Source: an uncultured Eubacteriales bacterium (GTDB taxonomy: Bacteria; Bacillota; Clostridia; Oscillospirales; UBA644). From it: 64,000 nucleotides of DNA. Location of the stretch: the NCBI GenBank assembly GCA_934454405.1, contig CAKSFN010000004.1:91198-155197 (forward strand). Reading direction: 5' to 3'. Positions 58,839-64,000 of this stretch are shown here, one piece after another. The position numbers and the translations under genes were made by a program. The first letter of the stretch is position 1. Each line of letters opens with the position of its first letter. The notes under the pieces are model-generated. The model saw nothing but the letters and a program-made list of their open reading frames with translations. It searched no databases and was not told the DNA's origin.

Positions 58839-58970
58839 TGTCTGATTTTCGGACAACGACGAAAAACTGTCTGATTTTTGGGCAATCAAAGCGAAATGTC
58901 TGATTTTCGGACAGTTTTATCCAAGTGTCTGATTTTTGGGCATTCGCGAAGGATTGTCCGTTTTCAAACG
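58839..58970. repeat. Five-copy repeat array with exact 29-bp period
   Basis: Units start at 58839, 58868, 58897, 58926 and 58955. The first four read TGTCTGATTTTYGGRCA, alternating CGGACA and TGGGCA; the fifth is degenerate (TGTCCGTTTTCAAAC). Each unit is an imperfect inverted repeat, TGTCTG-ATTTT-CGGACA being the best form. The 12-base segments between units are all different. The array fills the space between the divergent atp and HdeD-like promoters. Confidence 0.85.
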
Positions 58971-58989
58971 CCCGTCGCCGTGCTATAAT
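58961..58989 (+). promoter_or_regulatory. Probable promoter of the HdeD-like gene
   Basis: TATAAT at 58984-58989; at the correct distance (17 bases) the -35 position reads TTTTCA, a weak box that overlaps the fifth repeat unit. The leader to the ATG is about 50 bases. Confidence 0.5.
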
Positions 58990-59047
58990 ACAAACGTAAA
59001 AAGAAACGGGGGCGGTCGCTCCCGAAAAACAGAAAGGAGACGTTCTT

Positions 59048-59647
59048 ATGAGGTCACGTTCGATAGCACCCATGAGAGCAGCCAAGATAGGTTACATTAT
59101 TATATCGGTAGCGCTTTGCGTTCTCGGAACAGTTCTTATCGCCGTTCCGGGCTTTTCGGCAAAAGCGCTCGGCATAATCTGCGGAATACTTCTTATATTG
59201 TTCGGAGCCGTCCGCATAGCGGGTTATTTTTCGAGAGATCTTTACAGGTTGGCTTTCCAATATGATCTTCCTCTCGGATTTCTTTTGATAGCCCTCGGAG
59301 TTATAATGCTCACAACCCCGACGGCATTGATGACATTTATTTGCGTAACGCTCGGCATTTACATTTTGTCCGACAGTCTTTTCAAGGTTCAGATAGCCAT
59401 AGATTCAAAGAGGTTCGGGCTGACAAAATGGTGGCTGATTTTAGCGTTTGCCGTTCTTACGGGAATATGCGGACTTGCGTTGATGTTCAGACCCGGAGAA
59501 GGCACGGATTTTTTGATGATAATGCTGGGGATCACGCTTTTGCTTGAAGGCATTCTCAACATCAGCACTGTCATCACGGCGGTAAAGATAGTAAAAAATC
59601 AAAAACCCGACGTTATCGAAATTGATTACGAAGAGAGAAAGGACTAA
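59048..59647 (+). CDS. HdeD/DUF308-family membrane protein
   Basis: A 199-residue protein with six membrane helices in three pairs (IGYIIISVALCVLGTVLIAV, ALGIICGILLILFGAVRIAG, LPLGFLLIALGVIMLTTP, FICVTLGIYILSDSLFKVQI, WWLILAFAVLTGICGLAL, FLMIMLGITLLLEGILNIST), matching DUF308. The C-terminal tail is charged (PDVIEIDYEERKD). The E. coli relative HdeD is linked to acid resistance; the role here is unknown. GGAGACGTTCTT precedes the ATG. It starts a three-gene unit with the MMPL transporter. Confidence 0.85.
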   Translation: MRSRSIAPMRAAKIGYIIISVALCVLGTVLIAVPGFSAKALGIICGILLILFGAVRIAGYFSRDLYRLAFQYDLPLGFLLIALGVIMLTTPTALMTFICVTLGIYILSDSLFKVQIAIDSKRFGLTKWWLILAFAVLTGICGLALMFRPGEGTDFLMIMLGITLLLEGILNISTVITAVKIVKNQKPDVIEIDYEERKD

Positions 59648-59653
59648 ATTTCT

Positions 59654-61747
59654 ATGCATTTTTCAAGAGCGGTCGTAAAATACCGCATACCCATTTTGAT
59701 AATCGCGGTTCTGCTGATGATACCGTCGGTTCTCGGAATGATAGGCACGAGAATAAATTATGATATGCTCGACTATCTGCCCTCCGATATGGATACTGTA
59801 ATAGGTCAGGAAGAACTGAAAGAAGATTTCGGAAAAGGCGCGTTCTCTTTCATCATCATTGAAGATATGAAAGACAAAGACGTTGCGGCACTTTGTGACA
59901 AGATAAAAGAAGTCGATCACGTCGATTCCGTTATATGGTATTCGACGTTGGCGGACATTTCTATTCCGAAAGAATTGATTCCCGATAAAATATACAATGA
60001 ATTCAACACCGACAACGCAACGATGGTCGCGGTCTTCTTTGACAGCGCAACGTCCGAAGACGTGACGATGGACGCTATAAGAGAAATACGTTCCATAGCG
60101 GGCAAACAATGCTTTGTTTCCGGTATGTCCGCGCTTGTAACGGACTTAAAAGACCTCTGCGAACAGGAAGAACCCATCTACGTCGGGCTTGCGGTTCTGT
60201 GCGCAACTGTTGCGATGCTTTTATTCCTCGACGGCTGGCTTGTTCCGTTTGTATTCCTTGCCTCGATAGGCATGATGATTCTTCTGAACCTCGGAACGAA
60301 CTACTTCTTCGGCGAGATCTCCTACATAACAAAAGCGCTTTCGGCGGTTCTGCAACTTGCAGTCACGATGGACTATTCAATATTCCTCTGGCACAGTTAC
60401 AACGAACAACGGGAACGCTGTGACGACCACAAAGAAGCGATGGCGGTTGCAATAAAAGAAACGCTGACATCGGTTGTCGGAAGTTCTATAACAACGGTTG
60501 CGGGCTTTGCGGCGCTCTGCTTTATGACGTTCACTCTCGGCAGAGACCTCGGCATAGTTATGGCAAAGGGCGTTATCTTCGGCGTTATCGGTTGCGTAAC
60601 GGTTCTTCCAGCGCTGATACTTGTTCTTGATAAGCCCCTGCAAAAGACAAAGCATAAATCCCTGCTTCCCGATATGACAAAATTCGCGGGAAAACTGACA
60701 AAAATATTCCCCGTATTCCTTATTATATTCGCGGTTCTCATTCCGCCTGCTTATTACGGTTACAGCAAAACCAACAATGAAGTTTACTACGATATGGGAC
60801 AATGCCTGCCTGACGATATCGAATACGTTATAGCGAACTCGAAACTTTCCGACGACTTCAATATCGCTTCCACGCACATGGTTCTTGTTGACGCAAACCT
60901 TGACCAGAAATCGGTTAAAAATATGATGAAAGAAATGGAAGAGGTTGACGGCGTCAAATATGTTCTCGGTCTTGAATCGGTTATAGGTTCGAGAGTGCCC
61001 GAAGAAGTCATTCCCGACAGCATAAAGGGCATTTTGAAGAGCGACAAGTGGGAACTGCTGCTTATCAACTCCGAATACAAAGTTGCGTCCGACAACATAA
61101 ACACCCAGATAGACGAACTTAACGCCGTGCTTAAAAAGTACGATCAAAAAGGAATGCTGATAGGCGAAGCGCCTTGCATGAAAGACATGATAGAAACAAC
61201 GGACAGAGACTTCAAAGTTGTCAACGCCGTTTCCATCGTGGCTATATTCGTCATCATCGCCCTTGTTGAAAAGAGCATTTCGCTGCCGTTCATTCTTATA
61301 GCGGTCATCGAACTTGCGATATTCATAAACCTCGGACTTCCCCACTATCTCGGTCAGTCGCTGCCGTTCATCGCGCCTATCTGCATAAGTACTATCCAGC
61401 TCGGCGCAACGGTTGACTATGCGATACTTATGACAACGCGTTACAAGTCCGAAAGACTTCTCGGCAACGACAAGAGAAAGAGCGTTACAACAGCGCTTGC
61501 GACCTCTATCCCGTCCATACTCGTTTCGGGCATGGGACTGTTTGCGGCAACATTCGGCGTTGCGGTCTATTCCGACATTGACATTATCAGTTCGATGTGT
61601 ATGCTTATGGCACGAGGCGCCGTTGTAAGTATGGTCTGCGTAATATTCATTCTTCCCGCGCTGCTTATGCTATGCGACAAAATCGTATGCAAAACAACGC
61701 TCGGAATGACACATATCGGCAAAAAAGCAAAAACGGAGGTAAAATAA
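59654..61747 (+). CDS. MMPL/RND-family transporter
   Basis: A 697-residue exporter of the MMPL branch of the RND superfamily. The layout is duplicated: a helix near the N-terminus, an extracellular loop of about 150 residues, then five helices with LQLAVTMDYSIFLWHSYNE, and again a loop and five helices with IQLGATVDYAILMTTRYKS. The Asp-Tyr pairs in these two blocks are the proton-relay sites of the family. Substrates are usually lipids or hydrophobic drugs. The gene is 6 bases after the HdeD-like gene and 2 bases before the YhgE-like gene. Confidence 0.92.
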   Translation: MHFSRAVVKYRIPILIIAVLLMIPSVLGMIGTRINYDMLDYLPSDMDTVIGQEELKEDFGKGAFSFIIIEDMKDKDVAALCDKIKEVDHVDSVIWYSTLADISIPKELIPDKIYNEFNTDNATMVAVFFDSATSEDVTMDAIREIRSIAGKQCFVSGMSALVTDLKDLCEQEEPIYVGLAVLCATVAMLLFLDGWLVPFVFLASIGMMILLNLGTNYFFGEISYITKALSAVLQLAVTMDYSIFLWHSYNEQRERCDDHKEAMAVAIKETLTSVVGSSITTVAGFAALCFMTFTLGRDLGIVMAKGVIFGVIGCVTVLPALILVLDKPLQKTKHKSLLPDMTKFAGKLTKIFPVFLIIFAVLIPPAYYGYSKTNNEVYYDMGQCLPDDIEYVIANSKLSDDFNIASTHMVLVDANLDQKSVKNMMKEMEEVDGVKYVLGLESVIGSRVPEEVIPDSIKGILKSDKWELLLINSEYKVASDNINTQIDELNAVLKKYDQKGMLIGEAPCMKDMIETTDRDFKVVNAVSIVAIFVIIALVEKSISLPFILIAVIELAIFINLGLPHYLGQSLPFIAPICISTIQLGATVDYAILMTTRYKSERLLGNDKRKSVTTALATSIPSILVSGMGLFAATFGVAVYSDIDIISSMCMLMARGAVVSMVCVIFILPALLMLCDKIVCKTTLGMTHIGKKAKTEVK

Positions 61748-61749
61748 CG

Positions 61750-63903
61750 ATGAGAAATATATTCAAAAAACCGCTTGCGCTCGTTTTGAGCGGCGCGCTT
61801 CTGCTCGGAGGCGCGGGAGCGATCTATGCGATGAATTCGGGCGACGAAGCGAAAGATGAGCCGAAAAACAAAATCTCGCTGATTGAAAAAGAGGACGACG
61901 CGAAAGTTTCAAAAGACGAGACCGTTTACGTTCTGACGGGCGCGGACGGCAGCGTTAAAAAGGTTATCGTCAGCGACTGGATAAAAAATGCGCTCGGCAG
62001 TTCGACCATAACGGACAGCGGCGAACTCAAAGACGTTGAAAACGTCAAGGGCGACGAAAGCTATACAATGAATCCCGACGGAATGCGCGTTTGGGACGCA
62101 CAGGGCAACGACATTTACTGCAAAGGCAGCATAGACAAGGAACTGCCCGTAAACCTCTCCGTTTCCTACAAATTGGACGGCAAGACCGTTTCGGCTGACG
62201 AACTTGCGGGCAAGAGCGGAAAAGTTACGATACGTTTCGATTACAAAAATAATCAGTACCAGACCGTAACGATTGACGGCAAAAACGAAAAAATATACGT
62301 TCCTTTTGCAATGCTGACGGGCATACTGCTTGACAACGACGTTTTCACCGACGTTGAAGTTTCCAACGGCAAAATGATAAATGACGGAGACCGCACCGCC
62401 GTGCTCGGCATTGCGTTCCCCGGCTTGCAGGAAAACCTCGCGATTTCAAAAAATGATTTTGAGATTCCCTCTTATGTTGAAATCACGGCAAACGTCAGGA
62501 ACTTTGAAATGATGAACACGGTCACAATAGCGACCAACGAAATATTCAACAAGATAGACACGGACGGACTTGACTCCGCAGACGACCTGACATCGGCGCT
62601 CGGAAGCCTTACGGACGCTATGACACAGTTGACGGACGGTTCCTCCGCACTTTATGACGGTCTTTGCACGCTGCTTGACAAATCGGGCGAACTTATTGCG
62701 GGCATTGACAAACTTGCGGCAGGTGCGGAACAGCTCCGTGCGGGAGCAAACGATCTGAGCAACGGTGCGGCTGACCTTGCAAACGGCGCGAAAGACCTTG
62801 CAAACGGTTTGACGGAACTCGATTCTCACAGCGCGGAATTGAACGCCGGCGCAAAGAAAGTTTTCGAGACCCTGCTTTCGACGGCACAGACCGAACTCAA
62901 AAAAGCGGGGCTTGATGTTCCCACGCTGACCATTGACAATTATGTCGAGGTTCTTAACGGTATAATCAAACAGCTCGACCCCGAAAATGTTTCGGCGCAG
63001 GCAAATGCCGTGGCTCTTGCGAAAGTTACGGAGAAAGTAAACGAACAAAAAGACACCATTAAAGCCGCAGTTGTTGCCGAATACAAAAAAGGCGCGACCG
63101 AAAAATACACGCAGGGCTATTACGCAAGCATAAAAGCAGCAGCCGTACAGCAGAATTTCAAGATGTCCGTTGCGGACTACAACAAGGCGGTCGATGCGGG
63201 ACTTATCACGGAAGAACAGCAAAACGCGCTTGAAAGCGGCGTTCAGGCAAAACTGAACAGCGAAGAAATTCAGGCGGCTATATCCGCAGACGTTGAAAAA
63301 TATCTTGCTTCCGACGAAGCGCGGGCACAGATAAACGCATCCACCGAAAAAGCGGTTGAAGATCAGATAGAAAAAGCGATGAACTCCGCGGAAGTGCAGG
63401 CGCAGATAACCGAGGCGCTTGAAAAAGCGAAATCCGGTGCGGCAAGCGTCAGCGCATTGAAAGAACAGCTTGACAGTTACAATGAGTTCTACACGGGTCT
63501 TGCGGACTACACCGCAGGTGTCGGCGAAGCAAAGGACGGCTCGCTGAAACTCAGCGTCGGCGCAGACACATTGAACGGCGGAGCAAAGACGCTTTACGCA
63601 GGTATGTGCGAACTCTATGACGGCATATTCCGACTCAAAAACGGCGCACCGGCTTTGACGGACGGCGTAACGCAGTTGAGAGACGGCGCGCTTACCCTCT
63701 CCGACGGACTTAAACAGTTCAACGAACAGGGCGTGCAGAAACTCGTCGATGCGGTTGACGGCGACCTCGGAAGCCTGCTGACGAGAGTTAAGGCGACTGT
63801 CGATGTTTCGAAAGATTACAGATCGTTCTCCGGTCTTTCCGTCGATATGAGCGGTCAGGTCAAGTTCATTTACAGAACAGATGCCATAGAAATCGAGAAA
63901 TAA
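61750..63903 (+). CDS. YhgE/Pip-like exported protein with heptad repeats
   Basis: A 717-residue protein. An N-terminal signal or anchor (KKPLALVLSGALLLGGAGAI) is followed by beta-rich domains to about residue 265. Two blocks of repeats of the 'xLxxGAxxLxxG' type then appear (LAAGAEQLRAGANDLSNGAA, LTDGVTQLRDGALTLSDGLK), as in YhgE/X-X-X-Leu-X-X-Gly heptad proteins. A long helical insert (about 375-570) separates the blocks. GGAGG precedes the ATG at 61750. It probably forms an envelope complex with the MMPL transporter. There is no C-terminal membrane segment, unlike full YhgE. Confidence 0.85.
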   Translation: MRNIFKKPLALVLSGALLLGGAGAIYAMNSGDEAKDEPKNKISLIEKEDDAKVSKDETVYVLTGADGSVKKVIVSDWIKNALGSSTITDSGELKDVENVKGDESYTMNPDGMRVWDAQGNDIYCKGSIDKELPVNLSVSYKLDGKTVSADELAGKSGKVTIRFDYKNNQYQTVTIDGKNEKIYVPFAMLTGILLDNDVFTDVEVSNGKMINDGDRTAVLGIAFPGLQENLAISKNDFEIPSYVEITANVRNFEMMNTVTIATNEIFNKIDTDGLDSADDLTSALGSLTDAMTQLTDGSSALYDGLCTLLDKSGELIAGIDKLAAGAEQLRAGANDLSNGAADLANGAKDLANGLTELDSHSAELNAGAKKVFETLLSTAQTELKKAGLDVPTLTIDNYVEVLNGIIKQLDPENVSAQANAVALAKVTEKVNEQKDTIKAAVVAEYKKGATEKYTQGYYASIKAAAVQQNFKMSVADYNKAVDAGLITEEQQNALESGVQAKLNSEEIQAAISADVEKYLASDEARAQINASTEKAVEDQIEKAMNSAEVQAQITEALEKAKSGAASVSALKEQLDSYNEFYTGLADYTAGVGEAKDGSLKLSVGADTLNGGAKTLYAGMCELYDGIFRLKNGAPALTDGVTQLRDGALTLSDGLKQFNEQGVQKLVDAVDGDLGSLLTRVKATVDVSKDYRSFSGLSVDMSGQVKFIYRTDAIEIEK

Positions 63904-64000
63904 CAAACATACGGAAAAGGGGCTGTAAAAAAAGCCCAGACCGCAAAAAAGGCTGAAAAATACAAAAAAGCAATGGCTTAAAAGATAAACAAAACGACTC
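63904..64000. other. Short end segment without a gene
   Basis: The last 97 bases are A-rich with a weak GGGCT...AGCCC hairpin and no U-run. No coding start is visible before the window edge. Confidence 0.6.

Noticed and set aside
58839..58970. The 29-bp-period array as a CRISPR array
   Set aside because: The gaps are only 12 bases, the repeat unit is 17 bases with two alternating variants, and no cas gene is in the window.
58744..59085. Longer form of the ATP synthase I-like protein reading through the repeat array
   Set aside because: The extension translates the tandem repeats and crosses the atp promoter; AAAGGAG before TTG 58743 gives a normal start.
62446..63906. 486-codon minus-strand open frame opposite the heptad-repeat protein
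   Set aside because: Composition is that of an antisense shadow of a repetitive coding sequence; no ribosome site or family.

Overview
The window looks like a chromosome segment of an anaerobic Clostridia species (Bacillota), probably gut-associated. Pointers are strong GGAGG ribosome sites, TTGACA-N17-TATAAT promoters, a Tn1549-like conjugative-element backbone, a predicted Na+-type F-ATPase and a choloylglycine hydrolase. No rRNA or tRNA was seen. The taxonomic call is inference.

Layout. (1) 1-2864: conjugation genes (TOPRIM protein fragment, VirD4/TraG coupling ATPase, winged-helix protein) of an integrative conjugative element (ICE) that continues off the left edge. (2) 3151-19605: a large cargo cluster with almost all genes on the plus strand. 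It holds a Ser/Thr kinase, a vWA (TerY-like) protein and a PP2C phosphatase, with a transglutaminase-like protein, Sel1-repeat proteins, two DUF1963 proteins, a MORN-repeat protein, zinc-ribbon proteins and membrane proteins. Three copies of one palindrome-plus-TATAAT element punctuate it, and the order Sel1 - small beta protein - DUF1963 appears twice, each time after such an element. (3) 19895-25599: the ICE regulation and integration module, with a sigma-like factor whose ribosome site is locked in a hairpin, a probable structured RNA, a MazF/PemK toxin and three tandem recombinase genes, the middle one without a catalytic domain. (4) 25863-35344: a second, partly decayed mobile region. It has TnpV, gene relics, an AT-rich BsuBI/PstI-type restriction-modification cassette, a HEPN-like protein plus ATPase pair, and a LexA-like repressor operon ending in another serine recombinase.

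(5) 35413-46219: chromosomal core. A small transcript is followed by argC-argJ-argB-argD-argF-carA-carB, controlled by two predicted ARG boxes. The last gene is a continuous fusion of carbamoyl-phosphate synthase large subunit with diaminopimelate epimerase. (6) 46370-52023: an Old-Yellow-Enzyme/FAD reductase with two aconitase-X subunits, then a choloylglycine (bile salt) hydrolase divergent from a TetR regulator. (7) 52102-58743, minus strand: the F1Fo ATP synthase operon, with a two-carboxylate c subunit and an epsilon subunit lacking its helical domain. A five-copy 29-bp repeat array lies upstream. (8) 59048-63903: HdeD-like membrane protein, MMPL transporter and a YhgE-like exported protein.

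The best candidates for an undescribed system are the palindrome-punctuated kinase/vWA/PP2C/MORN/Sel1 cluster and, second, the HEPN-like protein plus ATPase pair beside the restriction-modification cassette.
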